Shown piece after piece: positions 25,402-35,730 of a stretch of DNA of 41,096 bases. Numbering within the stretch: the first letter of the stretch is position 1; each line of letters opens with the position of its first letter. A program made the position numbers and the translations under genes. The notes below the pieces were generated by a model. That model saw only the letters and a program-made list of their open reading frames with translations, was not told the origin of the DNA and searched no databases. Source of the stretch: Rickettsia endosymbiont of Oxypoda opaca (lineage in GTDB: Bacteria; Pseudomonadota; Alphaproteobacteria; Rickettsiales; Rickettsiaceae); assembly GCA_020881235.1 (NCBI GenBank), contig JAJIYK010000024.1, forward strand, positions 1-41,096, given 5' to 3'.

Positions 25402-27006
25402 ATGAGTAAGGAAAATCAAAATAATACTCCATATGAATCGTCAATTAAGCCACCGGCTGAAGGCGTTGAAGTAGCACAAGAAAACAATGCAAAGCCGCTA
25501 CAATCGTCAATTAATACTCCTATCAAACCTTTAGAAAATCCTCAAGAAGTAAAAGAGCCTGAAATTCCTAAGCAAGTCAAAACGACGAGAACACTTGAAG
25601 ATACTAAAAGTCTCTATGCAGCTAGAGCGGCAAGAGTCGGTGCTGCTGCTGTTATAGTTGGGGCAGCAGGTGTAAAAGCATTAGGACAAGGTGCAAAAGC
25701 AGCAGGGAAAATTGTAAGCGGTGATATTATTACAGGTACCCAAGATGCTGTAGAGGCAGGCATTACTTTAGCTTCCGACCTTGCAAAAGCAGTTGATCCT
25801 GTTGATAAACTTCTACAAAAAGGCAAGATTAAAGAAAAAGGCCCTGAAAGTCCCGGTATATATGATAAAGTACTCGATAAAGTTAAAACTCTTCCCGGTG
25901 GTGTGCCGGTTGCAAATGCAATAGATAAAACATATAACACTTTGAGTAGTAAGGCAGTAAAGCGAGGGGCAAAAATTACCGGTGCCGTAGTTTCGTTAGC
26001 AGTTAATCCAACACCTATAGGCCTTGGTATTGCAGCACTTTCTTTAACTTCCGTTGCGTATGGTGTTGTCAAGGAAACTCTGGAGGTTAGGGAAGATAAA
26101 CATTTAGATAATGAAAAAAACTCATTAGAAGCTATTAAACATAATAAACAAGAACAGATTAAATTAGCAATTAATGCTAGAAAAGATATAGGAAAAGATA
26201 GTCCTGAGCTTCAAAATTTTTTAGATTCTAAATTACCGCAAATTTACGTAAACCCACCGGCTGAAACAATTTTTAAAGGTAGTAAAGCAAAAGAGATATT
26301 CAAAGCCGTTCGAGATAGTACTCTAGGAGGGGGATCGTTATTACTTGAAGGTATAGCTAGAGGGGGCGTAGTCGGAGGAATAATGGCAGTCGCTGCAACA
26401 TTTGTCAATACTACCGGAGAAGCAGAAGCAAATTTAGTACATATGGTGCGAAAACACGATACGATAAATAAGGTAAATAATTTAAAATTATCAGCCGAAA
26501 ATTATACAAATACCAAAGAGCTTCGAGAACAAGAGCGTCAAGAAAAAATAAATACCAAAACACTAGAAGAATTTTTAGAAAAAACTCCGGGTATTGATAA
26601 ATTGAATAAAATTCAGCTTGAAGCGGCATTTGCAACAAAACAAAAAGAAGTAGAAGCAAGACCGGAATTTGCACCTCTGGCGGAGCGAACTAACTTTGAA
26701 AAAGCTAAGTCGGCAGTTAAAGCCGGAGCGGGTTATTTTGTTGAATCACAATTTGGTGATTTAAAAGAGTTATACGGTAAAGATAAAGAAAAAGGTGAAA
26801 ATCCACCTCAACAAACCCCAAAACCAGAAGTAGCAAATTCTAAATCATCGACACTTTCTAGAGAGCAAACAAAAAGCAAAGCTGCAGAATATGCACATAA
26901 TATGCAAAAAGAATTTTCTAAAAGTGGAATATCTAATAAGGGCAACCCAGGCCCCTCAAATGGTCCACGTAATAAAGAACAACATAACTCTGTACGAGGA
27001 CATTAA
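25402..27006 (+). CDS. Protein of unknown function, Ala/Gly-rich hydrophobic segments
   Basis: I do not recognise this 534-residue protein. The start is ATG 25402 with AAAGGG upstream. The first 65 residues are rich in Asn, Pro, Lys and Glu and look disordered. Three Ala/Gly-rich hydrophobic stretches follow (AARVGAAAVIVGAAGVKALG, ITGAVVSLAVNPTPIGLGIAALSLTSVAYGVV and LLLEGIARGGVVGGIMAVAATFV), separated by charged helical regions. The C-terminal 60 residues (PPQQTPKPEVANSKSS to HNSVRGH) are polar and disordered-looking. There is no signal peptide. The build recalls secreted effectors or membrane-inserting proteins, which is only inference. Its TAA is directly followed by the comF TTG. Confidence 0.8.
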   Translation: MSKENQNNTPYESSIKPPAEGVEVAQENNAKPLQSSINTPIKPLENPQEVKEPEIPKQVKTTRTLEDTKSLYAARAARVGAAAVIVGAAGVKALGQGAKAAGKIVSGDIITGTQDAVEAGITLASDLAKAVDPVDKLLQKGKIKEKGPESPGIYDKVLDKVKTLPGGVPVANAIDKTYNTLSSKAVKRGAKITGAVVSLAVNPTPIGLGIAALSLTSVAYGVVKETLEVREDKHLDNEKNSLEAIKHNKQEQIKLAINARKDIGKDSPELQNFLDSKLPQIYVNPPAETIFKGSKAKEIFKAVRDSTLGGGSLLLEGIARGGVVGGIMAVAATFVNTTGEAEANLVHMVRKHDTINKVNNLKLSAENYTNTKELREQERQEKINTKTLEEFLEKTPGIDKLNKIQLEAAFATKQKEVEARPEFAPLAERTNFEKAKSAVKAGAGYFVESQFGDLKELYGKDKEKGENPPQQTPKPEVANSKSSTLSREQTKSKAAEYAHNMQKEFSKSGISNKGNPGPSNGPRNKEQHNSVRGH

Positions 27007-27732
27007 TTGACAATACTTAAACCGGTTAGCAAGTTTTATAATTACATAATAGATTATATTTTACCGCCTAGGTGTTTGTCATGCTCGGAAATACTAAATA
27101 GTAAAGGGAAATTTTGTGCTAACTGCTGGGGTAAGCTTGATTTTATTGCGAAGCCTTATTGCCAATTATGCGGTCGTAAACTTGCAATAGCGATTTTAGA
27201 TAATTTTTGCTGTACTCGTTGTTATAACAGCAAACCGAATTATGATTTAGCTCGTAGCCTACTTAAATTTAATGAATATAGTAAAAAAATAATCCATCAA
27301 TTTAAATATCAAGATAAAACCGTATTTGCTAAGACTTTTGCAAAGCTGTTATATAATAGGTACGGCAAAGAAATTGCAGATATCGATTTAATCGTACCGG
27401 TGCCGATGAATAGGTTTAAGAGGCTGCTACGAATGTATAACCCCGCTCATATTTTAGCACAGGAAATTGCCAAAATAACCGATAAGGATATAAAAGCAGA
27501 TATACTAATTAAAGCAAAATGGACGAAATCACAAACATTTTTATCAAAAAAGCAAAGGATGAATAATATTAAAAAGAGTATTAAATTTAATAGAAAATAT
27601 GAGATTACTAAACAAAAAATTTTATTAGTCGATGATGTAATAACTACCGGTACTACTATTAATGAATGCACTAAAATTTTACGCCGAGCGGGTGCTGGTT
27701 CAATATATGTTATGGCAATTGCGATGACTTGA
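27007..27732 (+). CDS. comF: ComF-family phosphoribosyltransferase-like protein
   Basis: This 241-residue protein has an N-terminal zinc-ribbon-like region with paired cysteines (RCLSC, FCANCW, YCQLCGRKL and CCTRC) and a C-terminal type I phosphoribosyltransferase domain with the PRPP loop ILLVDDVITTGTTINEC. Relatives (ComFC, GntX) are linked to DNA uptake or to unclear nucleotide metabolism. No other competence gene lies here. The start is TTG at 27007, immediately after the upstream TAA, and no nearby ATG fits, so translation is probably coupled. Confidence 0.88.
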   Translation: MTILKPVSKFYNYIIDYILPPRCLSCSEILNSKGKFCANCWGKLDFIAKPYCQLCGRKLAIAILDNFCCTRCYNSKPNYDLARSLLKFNEYSKKIIHQFKYQDKTVFAKTFAKLLYNRYGKEIADIDLIVPVPMNRFKRLLRMYNPAHILAQEIAKITDKDIKADILIKAKWTKSQTFLSKKQRMNNIKKSIKFNRKYEITKQKILLVDDVITTGTTINECTKILRRAGAGSIYVMAIAMT

Positions 27733-27756
27733 AAATGTAAGTTGTTGCTACGATAC

Positions 27757-27994
27757 GGTATTGTTGTGTGGCTCATAATTTACCGTATTATGGTTATTAC
27801 AAGTATGGTGTCATACCGTGGCTTGACCCTGTGTTGTACGAACGTTAAAGAAAAGGCTGTGTCATTCTAGTTCCTTGATCACGGCATCCAGTCTTTTTAT
27901 TAAGATTTTTTCTGGATACCGTGGTCAAGCCACGGTATGACACCATACTTATAATAACCATAATACGGTAAATTATGATCCCCGCAACAATGCC
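27757..27994. repeat. Enlarged family A element
   Basis: The termini are GGTATTGTTGTGTGGCTC and GATCCCCGCAACAATGCC. The first arm at 27810 is diverted after GGCTTGACC into CTGTGTTGTACGAACGTT (the variant tail, inverted). A GTCATTCTAGTTCCTTGATC arm and a normal right arm follow. A loose terminus CATGCAACAACGC is at 28020-28032. The element fills most of the gap between comF and the next gene. Confidence 0.83.
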
Positions 27995-28054
27995 ACCTCG
28001 CCATGACAATTCTAGGAATCATGCAACAACGCTATGTCTGTACGGGGAGTAAAA

Positions 28055-28684
28055 TCAAAGATTAACTGATGCCGATTCTTCTTGTAAAAGTGCTTTTTCC
28101 TTTTTATATATATTTTCGTCTTTATAATCCTTAAAAAAATATTCATCTTTTGAATATCCAAATAATAATAAATTTGAATTAGAATATTTTACAAAGGGCT
28201 TAGGTATGTGCTTATCATTTTCAGCACGTGTTATTGCATTCTCACAAAATGATATGCTAAAACTATATATGTCTTTATCAGGAAATAATTTATCGTCCGG
28301 TTGATGATAATACCTAGATTCTCGTGGATCATCTTCTGAAACTAGCTGAGAAGTAGAAAATTCTATATATGAACGATAATGAAATATATGGTAGTAATAT
28401 TTACTAACTTTATCTTTTTTTTGAACTGTGAGCTTAAACGTAAAGCTATATGAACCTTTATAATGATCATATTCATCATCACTTGGACCTGTAAGATAAG
28501 TTAATGCTGCGTAGAGTTTAGGTAATATTAATGGATTCTCAGTTATTCTACGCCCAAAATGAAAATAAGCTGAATTTTCGATAGGTATAAATTTAAAGGG
28601 TCTAAAATAGCTCGTATCAGTTATTCGTTCAATTTCAATAACGGATTCTGACCCTGCATAAAAAGTTTCTTTGAAGTTAATCAT
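28055..28684 (-). CDS. Hypothetical protein, unknown family
   Basis: I do not recognise this 209-residue protein. It has no signal peptide or membrane helix and is rich in Tyr, Phe, Asp and Glu. Stretches such as SYSFTFKLTVQKKDKVSKYYYHIFHYRSYIEFSTS and IYSFSISFCENAI alternate hydrophobic and polar residues, as expected for beta strands. The C-terminus is a charged helix (DYKDENIYKKEKALLQEESAS). The start at ATG 28684 has no strong ribosome binding site. It is divergent from pheS with about 180 AT-rich bases between, and stands alone on its strand. Confidence 0.7.
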   Translation of the reverse strand: MINFKETFYAGSESVIEIERITDTSYFRPFKFIPIENSAYFHFGRRITENPLILPKLYAALTYLTGPSDDEYDHYKGSYSFTFKLTVQKKDKVSKYYYHIFHYRSYIEFSTSQLVSEDDPRESRYYHQPDDKLFPDKDIYSFSISFCENAITRAENDKHIPKPFVKYSNSNLLLFGYSKDEYFFKDYKDENIYKKEKALLQEESASVNL

Positions 28685-28866
28685 ATATTTAATTTATTGA
28701 CTTTTTTTATTTTTTGCATCTTGTGGTTTTATATTATATATATTAATACTACTTTTGTATATACTTAAATTTCTTTTTTTTACTCTTAACATATTTTATT
28801 ATACTTTTTTTAAAGATTGAGTATAATTGTCTTCAAACTCATACCCCAAAAGATATAATATAAGTT

Positions 28867-29919
28867 ATGGATAATACGGCACAAATATTAAGACTGGCTG
28901 AAGAAAAAATTTTGTTGGTGCAAAATAGCCAAGAATTGCAACAATTTAAAGTAGAATTTTTAGGCAAGCAAGGTATAGTAACGGCAGAGCTTAAAAAGTT
29001 AGCTGCTTTAAATGAGAGCGAACGGAAAGATTTTGGTATAAAAATCAACAGCTTAAAAGAAGAAATACAGAATATTATAAAAACAAAACAAGCTGTTTTA
29101 GAGGAAGAAGAGTTAAACCAAAAACTTACGAGTGATAAAATTGACTTAAGCATTCCGGCTAGAAAATATAAACAAGGCTCAATCCATCCGATCACGCAAG
29201 TGACGGAAGAATTGATGCAAGTATTTTCAAAATTTGGTTTTTCTATCGAAGACGGTCCGACAATTGAAACAGACTTTTATAACTTTACTGCACTTAATTT
29301 TGAAGATGACCATCCGGCACGACAAATGCACGATACTTTTTATTTAAAGGGACAAGAAGAAGAGGGAAAGCATTTATTACTGCGTACTCACACCTCAACA
29401 GTGGAAATTAGAACAATGAAAAAAAGACCGCTGCCTTTTAGGATTATAGCACCGGGCAGAACCTATAGATCGGATTCGGATATAACTCATACCCCAATGT
29501 TCCACCAGATTGAAGGACTCATCATTGATAAAAATATCCATATGGGGCATTTGAAATACGTTATTACCGAGTTTATAAAAAGTTTTTTTGAGAATGCCGA
29601 TATCGAGCTACGTTTTAGACCGAGTTTTTTCCCTTTTACCGAACCGTCCGTCGAGGTGGATATTCGCATGCAAAAAAACGATAACTGGCTTGAGGTGCTT
29701 GGCTGCGGGATGGTTCATCCGAACGTATTAAAAAATGTCGGTATAGATAGCAATATTTATCGAGGTTTTGCTTTTGGTCTCGGGGTAGAGCGTTTTGCCA
29801 TGTTAAAATATAACATTAAAGATTTAAGGCAATTTTTTGAGGGTGATTTGCGTTGGCTAAAACATTATAATTTTTCTAGTTTTGATATCCCTAATTTAGC
29901 AGCGGGGTTAACGAAATGA
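28867..29919 (+). CDS. pheS: Phenylalanine-tRNA ligase alpha subunit
   Basis: This is the catalytic subunit of the tetrameric class II synthetase that charges tRNA-Phe. An N-terminal coiled-coil (residues 1-90) precedes the catalytic domain, which has [12 protein letters not shown], motif 2 ([22 protein letters not shown]) and motif 3 ([14 protein letters not shown]). The 350-residue length is normal. Its stop overlaps the pheT start (ATGA), so the two are made together. The upstream TATAAT near 28830 could be a -10 box, but I see no good -35. Confidence 0.97.
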   Translation: MDNTAQILRLAEEKILLVQNSQELQQFKVEFLGKQGIVTAELKKLAALNESERKDFGIKINSLKEEIQNIIKTKQAVLEEEELNQKLTSDKIDLSIPARKYKQGSIHPITQVTEELMQVFSKFGFSIEDGPTIETDFYNFTALNFEDDHPARQMHDTFYLKGQEEEGKHLLLRTHTSTVEIRTMKKRPLPFRIIAPGRTYRSDSDITHTPMFHQIEGLIIDKNIHMGHLKYVITEFIKSFFENADIELRFRPSFFPFTEPSVEVDIRMQKNDNWLEVLGCGMVHPNVLKNVGIDSNIYRGFAFGLGVERFAMLKYNIKDLRQFFEGDLRWLKHYNFSSFDIPNLAAGLTK

Positions 29920-32429
29920 AATTTACTTTATCGTGGCTTAAACAATTTTTAGATACTGATTATACTGTCTTAGAAATAGCTAATGCACTAACTGATATCG
30001 GTTTAGAAGTTGAAGAAATAATTGATAGAAGCGAGGAATTAAAAAGCTTTGAAGTAGCACATATTATATCTACTAGACCTCACCCGTCAGCCGATAAGTT
30101 AAAGCTTTGTAATGTACAAACTAAAAATGGATTAGTGCAAATAGTTTGCGGAGCAAGTAATGCTAGAGAAGATATTAAAGTAGTGCTTGCTCCTATCGGT
30201 ACTGAAATACCGAATGGAAAATTTAAAATTAAAGAATCGGTAATTAGAGGGGAAAAAAGCTTTGGGATGCTCTGTTCCGAAGAAGAGTTATTACTCTCAC
30301 CAGAGTCGGAAGGCATTATTGAGTTGCCGTTTTCTGCTAGCGTCGGAGAGAAGTTTATTAAATATTACGGCTTAGACGATCCGGTTTTCGATATTAACGT
30401 TACTGCCAATCGTGGTGACGCTTTAGGCATTTATGGAATAGCAAGGGATCTGGCAGCAAAAGGAGTCGGAACGTTAAAAGAATTAGATATCCCGCAGTTA
30501 ACTAGTAAATATACGGCTACAACCGGTTTAGAAATAAAAGATAAAATTGCATGTCCCTTATTTACCTTTCGAGAAATAAAAAATTTAAAAAATAAACAAA
30601 GCCCCGAATGGTTAAAAAAACTACTGCAAAATATTAAGGTAAAGTCTATTTCGGCGATAGTCGACGTTACAAACTATATTTCCTATAGCTTTGGTCAACC
30701 GATGCATGCTTATGATTTAAGTAAATTATCCGGTAATATTAGTGTTGAGCGTGTTCAGTGTCATACCCGCGTAGGCGGGTATCCAGAAAAACCATTAAAA
30801 AAGCGTCTGGATCCCCGTTTTCACGGGGATGGCATAAGGGAGCACGGGGATGATATAAGGGGGTGCGAAAATGAAGTACTTAAATTCCAAGCTCTAAATG
30901 GACGTGAATATGAATTACAAACAGGAGATTTGGTAGTAAAGGATGATAAAGAAATACGAGGACTTGCCGGCGTTATCGGAGGGGAATCTAGTGCTTGTAC
31001 TGAGAATACCGTAAATATTTTATTAGAAGCGGCTTGCTTTGATGCTAAACTAGTTGCGGCTAGCGGTCGGCGATTACAAATTGATACCGATTCACGTTAC
31101 CGCTTTGAGCGTAATATTGACAGAGAATTTACTAACAAGGCTTTAGATATTGCTGCTGCTTTAATTCTATCAATATGCCAAAAAAATGAATTATCGGGTG
31201 GTGAAGTATCAGAATTAGTAACGGCAGGTGAAGCCGAAATGAAGCAGCGCTCCTTAAATTTCCCCGTTAATTACTTAGAGAAAATTACCGGAATTCGGTT
31301 AAATATCAACGAGATATGTAGTATATTGAATAAATTAGGCTTTAATACCTGCATTAACGGCGAGGTTATTGATATAGCTATTCCGTCCTGGCGTCATGAT
31401 ATAAATATTTTCGAAGATATCGTCGAAGAAATTATCCGTATTTACGGTTATGATAAGTTAGAAAGTATTAAACTGCCGGAAATGGAGCAGGATAAAGTTA
31501 TATCTAAAGAACAAAAAAGAATTTCTTCTTTTAAAAGAATATTAGCCGTACAAGGTTACGATGAAGTAGTAACAAACTCGTTTATGGGGAGTAAAGAAGC
31601 TAATTTATTTTCGGAAACAAAAGAAGAATTATTTTTATTAAACCCTATTAACCGGGATAGCGATTATATGCGTGGTAGCATATTGCCGAATTTATTAAAG
31701 ATAGTAGAAAAAAATCTAACTAGATCAATAAAAAATATAGCCATATTTGAAATCGGACCTATTTTTACGGGAGTTAAGCCGGAGGATGAGTTAACTTTTT
31801 TATCAGCTGTTAAATGCGGCTCTTATGCTTTAAAAAATGCTCATTCAGAAGGGCGAGCTTACGATGTCTTTGATATTAAGGCTGATTTAGAAATGATATT
31901 TGATTATGCCGGTCTTGCAATCGATAAATGCAAGTTAAGTCAAGCTACGTTACCTTATTTTCATCCTACTAGGTCTAGAAGTATCAGTTTAGGTAAGAAT
32001 GTAATAGGTTATTTCGGGCAAATTCATCCCAAAATATTAAAACATTTTAATATTTGCGAAGAAATATTTGCTTTTGAATTAAATATTATGAATATCCCTT
32101 TTACTAAAGCAAAATTTGGTAAAAGAGATGAATTTATTATATCAGACTTTCAAGCAAATTTTCGGGATTATGCTTTTGTTGTGGACGAAAATCAACCGGT
32201 TGGGGAAATAATATCATATATAAACAGCTTTAATAAAAAACTTATTAAGTCAGTCACGTTATTTGATATTTATGTAGGGGATAAACTGCCTGCGGATAAA
32301 AAATCTGTAGCTATTAAAGTTGAGCTGCAAGCAGATGACCGCACTTTAACCGAACAAGATTTAAATTTATTTAGTAAAGACTTGATAGCTAATATTGAAC
32401 AAAAATTTCAAGGAAAATTAAGAGAGTGA
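29916..32429 (+). CDS. pheT: Phenylalanine-tRNA ligase beta subunit with in-frame repeat
   Basis: This is the beta subunit of the phenylalanine-tRNA ligase, with an N-terminal tRNA-binding OB fold (residues 39-150), the B3/B4 editing domain, B5 and a C-terminal anticodon-binding FDX-ACB domain. The 837 residues exceed the usual size of about 800. The excess fits an insertion of about 40 residues at 281-323 ([17 protein letters not shown] and following), encoded by a palindromic element read in frame. It falls between GNISVERV and the [17 protein letters not shown] editing region. The gene is otherwise complete. Confidence 0.96.
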   Translation: MKFTLSWLKQFLDTDYTVLEIANALTDIGLEVEEIIDRSEELKSFEVAHIISTRPHPSADKLKLCNVQTKNGLVQIVCGASNAREDIKVVLAPIGTEIPNGKFKIKESVIRGEKSFGMLCSEEELLLSPESEGIIELPFSASVGEKFIKYYGLDDPVFDINVTANRGDALGIYGIARDLAAKGVGTLKELDIPQLTSKYTATTGLEIKDKIACPLFTFREIKNLKNKQSPEWLKKLLQNIKVKSISAIVDVTNYISYSFGQPMHAYDLSKLSGNISVERVQCHTRVGGYPEKPLKKRLDPRFHGDGIREHGDDIRGCENEVLKFQALNGREYELQTGDLVVKDDKEIRGLAGVIGGESSACTENTVNILLEAACFDAKLVAASGRRLQIDTDSRYRFERNIDREFTNKALDIAAALILSICQKNELSGGEVSELVTAGEAEMKQRSLNFPVNYLEKITGIRLNINEICSILNKLGFNTCINGEVIDIAIPSWRHDINIFEDIVEEIIRIYGYDKLESIKLPEMEQDKVISKEQKRISSFKRILAVQGYDEVVTNSFMGSKEANLFSETKEELFLLNPINRDSDYMRGSILPNLLKIVEKNLTRSIKNIAIFEIGPIFTGVKPEDELTFLSAVKCGSYALKNAHSEGRAYDVFDIKADLEMIFDYAGLAIDKCKLSQATLPYFHPTRSRSISLGKNVIGYFGQIHPKILKHFNICEEIFAFELNIMNIPFTKAKFGKRDEFIISDFQANFRDYAFVVDENQPVGEIISYINSFNKKLIKSVTLFDIYVGDKLPADKKSVAIKVELQADDRTLTEQDLNLFSKDLIANIEQKFQGKLRE
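30760..30833. repeat. Palindromic element inside pheT
   Basis: A left hairpin (ACCCGCGTAGGCGGGT) and a different right hairpin (CCCCGTTTTCACGGGG) flank the shared CCAGAAAAACC...GTCTGG spacer. A further degraded copy of the right part extends to about 30868. The frame is kept throughout. The arms differ from each other, unlike families A and C. Confidence 0.85.
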
Positions 32430-32483
32430 AGTTTAAAAGCAATTTACAAATTGCACTCAATGTCATTCCTAGCTATGGCACAG

Positions 32484-32648
32484 GTCTGCATGGACCGAAT
32501 TTTTGCAAAGCGTACGGTGTCATACCGTGACTTGACCACGGTATCCAGAAAAAACCTTAATAAAAAGACTGGATGCCGTGATCAAGTCACGGCATGACAC
32601 AACCTTTTTTTAACGTTCGTACAGTAGAGGGCTTGACCACGGTATGAC
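32484..32648. repeat. Family A element upstream of dnaN
   Basis: The left terminus CTGCATGGACCGAATTTTTG leads to arms at 32519-32548 and 32569-32598. It then runs into AACGTTCGTACAGTAGAG and an extra arm half GGGCTTGACCACGGTATGAC. A GTCATTCCTAGC half of family C precedes it. It ends about 30 bases before dnaN. Confidence 0.85.
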
Positions 32649-32679
32649 AAAATAAGAAGAACAAATTAAAAGGAATAAA

Positions 32680-33849
32680 ATGGAAACAATTAGTAAAAAC
32701 GAGAATAACAACGGGTTAAAGATAATAATTAACACTAAATCATTAGTTCATGCTTTAGCATTTGCCAGTTCCGTCGTCGAAAAACGTAACGTAATATCCG
32801 AGCTTGCAAATATTAAATTATCGGCAAAAGATAATATGTTAGAGCTTAGTTCTACCAATATGGATTTATATTTGAGCCAAAAAATAGGGGTTCAGGTAAT
32901 AAATGAAGGGGAGTTAACAGTAGCAACAAAAACTTTAAATGATATAGTTAAAAAACTTCCTGATGCTGAGCTTACTTTAACCGATTTAGGTAAATCGGGA
33001 TTGCAAATATTAGGTAAAAATTGTCATTTTAATTTGTTCACTCTGCCGGTTGAATCATTTCCGGTAATGGATAATATTCAGGTGGAAGCAAGTTTAAAAA
33101 TCTCTTGCATAGATTTTGCTAAAATAATTGAATCAACAAAATTTTCAATTTCTACCGATGAAACCCGTTATAATTTAAACGGGATTTATCTGCATGTGAA
33201 AGACGGCGAGTTTTGTGCTGCTAGTACCGATGGTCATAGGCTTTCGGTTTCATCTGTAGCATTAAAAGAAAAAATAGGAGATTTCGGCATTATTATTCCA
33301 CAAAAAAGTGCCGAAGAAATCTTAAAAATAGTAAAAGATGCCAAGAATATTCAGTCGGATATCGAGATTTTCTTAAGTATGAACAAAATTAAATTTATAT
33401 GTAATGAAGACACTATTATGCTATCCAAGCTAATAGACGGTATTTTTCCTGATTACGGGGCTTTTATTCCGGCGAGTAGCAACACTAAATTAGTGATTAA
33501 CCGCAAAATATTTGCCGATTCTATAGATAGGATTGCTACAATAACGGTTGATAAATTTAAGGCGGTGAAATTAACTTTATCTGCTGAAACTCTTGAAATT
33601 AGTGCTACCGGTGAAGCAAGAGGAGACGCAAAAGAGATTATTGAGTCTTCTAAAGAAACGGAGGCTTTTTATGAATATGACGGCACAGAGCCTTTAACAA
33701 TAGGGTTTAACCCACAATATTTAGAAGATGTATTAAAAGCGAAAGCTGATATAGTGGAGTTATATTTTATTGATGTTTCTTCGCCGGTGCTTATTAAATT
33801 CCCTGAAAACCCAAAAGATATTTTTGTTGTTATGCCGGTAAAAGTTTGA
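32680..33849 (+). CDS. dnaN: DNA polymerase III beta subunit (sliding clamp)
   Basis: This is the ring-shaped processivity clamp of the replicative polymerase. Three similar domains of about 120-130 residues are visible, and the C-terminal YLEDVLKA and [21 protein letters not shown] form the typical ending. [20 protein letters not shown] near residue 30 is a strong family match. The 389-residue length is close to normal, with an N-terminal extension of about 10 polar residues. AAAAGGAATAAA precedes the ATG. In many bacteria dnaN follows dnaA; here it stands alone between pheST and folC, flanked by repeats. Confidence 0.96.
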   Translation: METISKNENNNGLKIIINTKSLVHALAFASSVVEKRNVISELANIKLSAKDNMLELSSTNMDLYLSQKIGVQVINEGELTVATKTLNDIVKKLPDAELTLTDLGKSGLQILGKNCHFNLFTLPVESFPVMDNIQVEASLKISCIDFAKIIESTKFSISTDETRYNLNGIYLHVKDGEFCAASTDGHRLSVSSVALKEKIGDFGIIIPQKSAEEILKIVKDAKNIQSDIEIFLSMNKIKFICNEDTIMLSKLIDGIFPDYGAFIPASSNTKLVINRKIFADSIDRIATITVDKFKAVKLTLSAETLEISATGEARGDAKEIIESSKETEAFYEYDGTEPLTIGFNPQYLEDVLKAKADIVELYFIDVSSPVLIKFPENPKDIFVVMPVKV

Positions 33850-33917
33850 TTTATGCTGCACTCCGGTGTACAGCATATTTCATAAAGCTTCGGCGTTGTT
33901 GCATGGGATACCCCAAA

Positions 33918-34146
33918 CGTCATTGCGAGCGACTAAAAGCATTGTTGCATGGACCATAATATGGTTATTACAAGTATGGTGTCATACCGTGGCTTGACCA
34001 CGGTATCCAGAAAAAACCTTAATAAAAAGACTGGATGCCGTGATCAAGGAACTAGAATAACACCGTACGCTTTACGAAAATTCGATCCATGCAACAAGGC
34101 TGCGACTGAAAGAAGCACGGCAATCTAGAAAATAATAAATTTCATA
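33918..34146. repeat. Family A element inserted into a family B element
   Basis: The B sequence (CGTCATTGCGAGCGACTAAA) is interrupted at 33938 by a 164-bp A element (AGCATTGTTGCATGGACC ... GATCCATGCAACAAGGCT, 33938-34101; left core arm 33981-34010). The B sequence then resumes with GCGACTGAAAG and CGGCAATCTAGAAAATAATA. The 9 bases on each side (GCGACTAAA 33929-33937 and GCGACTGAA 34102-34110) match at 8 of 9. The B element lacks its right half. The 33850-33917 stretch holds only a terminus fragment. Confidence 0.88.
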
Positions 34147-34193
34147 CTTATTAACTTAGTGAAACCTAGACTAAATAAGCATAGTAAACACAC

Positions 34194-35474
34194 ATGAGAA
34201 TGCCGCATTTTCCGTTCCCAACCTGGAAAAATAATGAGAAATACGACCTTGAAAATATTGCTATTCTGTTGAAAGTTTTAGGTGATCCTCATCTAAAGCT
34301 CCCGCCTGTTATTCATATAGCCGGCACTAACGGTAAAGGCTCAAGTGCTGCTATGCTTAAAAGTATTTTTACCGCCGCCGGCTATAAAGTACATGTTTAT
34401 ACATCTCCACATTTACTGGAATTTAACGAAAGAATTTTAATAGCCGGTGAGAAAATTTCTGATTCGGAACTTTGGGAAGTTTGTGAGCAAACTAGAATAG
34501 CAAGCATAAAAGCAAATATTGAACCGACTTTTTTTGACGGTACTACGGCAGCGGCTTTTTTAGCATTCGCAAATAATAAAGCCGACATATTAATTTTAGA
34601 GACGGGGCTTGGCGGTCGCCTAGATTCCACTAATATAGTGCCAAATCCTTTAATTACGTTAATTACGCCGATTTCATACGATCATATGGACCGGTTAGGT
34701 GAAACATTACCTTTAATTGCTAACGAGAAAGCCGGTATTATTAAACCATTTGTACCTTGCGTTATTAGTAGCCAAGTGGAAGAGGTTTATGAAGTGCTAC
34801 TTACCAAAGCCGCAGAACTAAACTCGCCGGCTTTTTGTTATGAATATGATTTTGGGATGAAAAAAACAACTGAAGGTTTTACTTACCTATCTAAAAATTT
34901 TACTTATGAATTTCCGGCTCCGTCGCTTCTAGGTGATCATCAATTAATAAATGCCGCTGCGGTTATTGCCGTAATAAGCTTAATTAACGAGCAATTTAAT
35001 ATTAATAATAAAGCTATAGAAAAAGGACTCAAAAATACTATTTGGCCTGCAAGAATTCAAAAAATCGACCCACAAAAATATTCTAAGCTAGCTAAAAATA
35101 ATGTGCAGGTCTGGGTAGATGGGGCACATAATAATAGCGGTGCACAAGTGCTAGCTGCTTGGGCGTATGATAACCTTGAACCTCCGATATACCTAATACT
35201 CGGAATTACGAAAAATAGGAATATTGAAGAATTTTGTTCGTATTTTAGGGGTTTGACAATTAAGGGGTACGGTGTTAAAGTGTTATCTGAACCCTTAAGC
35301 TCTAGTGCAGAAATAATTAGCCAAAGAGGAAAGAAGAGCGGTATTGATTTCGCCGCAGCCGACTCAATTGAGGAAGCAATTAAAGAAATAAGTGAATTAA
35401 ACACTAATAACAAAGCAAATATTATAATAACCGGCTCACTTTTCTTAGCTGCGGACTTTTTTAAGTTGATTTAA
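34194..35474 (+). CDS. folC: Folylpolyglutamate/dihydrofolate synthase
   Basis: This Mur-ligase-family enzyme adds glutamate to folates. The ATP-binding loop is HIAGTNGKGSSAAML (residues 41-55), followed by LETGLGGRLDSTN and TPISYDHMDRLGETLPLIANEKAGI, and the glutamate domain has VWVDGAHNNSGAQVLA. The 426-residue length is normal. The start is ATG 34194 or the ATG two codons later; no clear ribosome binding site is seen. Together with folD it shows that folate interconversion is maintained. Confidence 0.94.
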   Translation: MRMPHFPFPTWKNNEKYDLENIAILLKVLGDPHLKLPPVIHIAGTNGKGSSAAMLKSIFTAAGYKVHVYTSPHLLEFNERILIAGEKISDSELWEVCEQTRIASIKANIEPTFFDGTTAAAFLAFANNKADILILETGLGGRLDSTNIVPNPLITLITPISYDHMDRLGETLPLIANEKAGIIKPFVPCVISSQVEEVYEVLLTKAAELNSPAFCYEYDFGMKKTTEGFTYLSKNFTYEFPAPSLLGDHQLINAAAVIAVISLINEQFNINNKAIEKGLKNTIWPARIQKIDPQKYSKLAKNNVQVWVDGAHNNSGAQVLAAWAYDNLEPPIYLILGITKNRNIEEFCSYFRGLTIKGYGVKVLSEPLSSSAEIISQRGKKSGIDFAAADSIEEAIKEISELNTNNKANIIITGSLFLAADFFKLI

Positions 35475-35687
35475 CATTATTTATATAAAAATATTGAGAT
35501 TGCAGAAAGAGCAGCCATAAAACTTAGAAAACTTGCTAAGGAAATTAATTTACAACCTACCGATTGGGAAGAATGGCAAAATTATAGAAATATAGGTAAA
35601 TTATACTACAGAGAATGTACTGATAGTTTTGTAAGAGAAGAATATTTGCAAGACCGAAAATCGTTTGAATTAAGTAAGGATTGTTGA
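35475..35687 (+). pseudogene. ORF remnant following folC in the same frame
   Basis: After the folC TAA the same frame stays open for 70 codons to TGA 35685-35687. It encodes a helical, charged sequence (NIEIAERAAIKLRKLAKEI, then DWEEWQNYRNIGKLYYRE). There is no ATG, GTG or TTG at a sensible place and no ribosome binding site. It looks like the C-terminal end of a former gene whose start was lost, possibly replaced by the folC end. I do not recognise the family. Confidence 0.45.
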
Positions 35688-35730
35688 GTGGATAGTAAAA
35701 AGGCATATTTGATATCATTGTATGCAAAGT

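Noticed and set aside
25614..26072. 152-residue minus-strand ORF within the unknown protein gene
   Set aside because: It is an antisense shadow caused by the Ala/Gly-rich codons. The plus-strand gene has a ribosome binding site and fits its neighbours.
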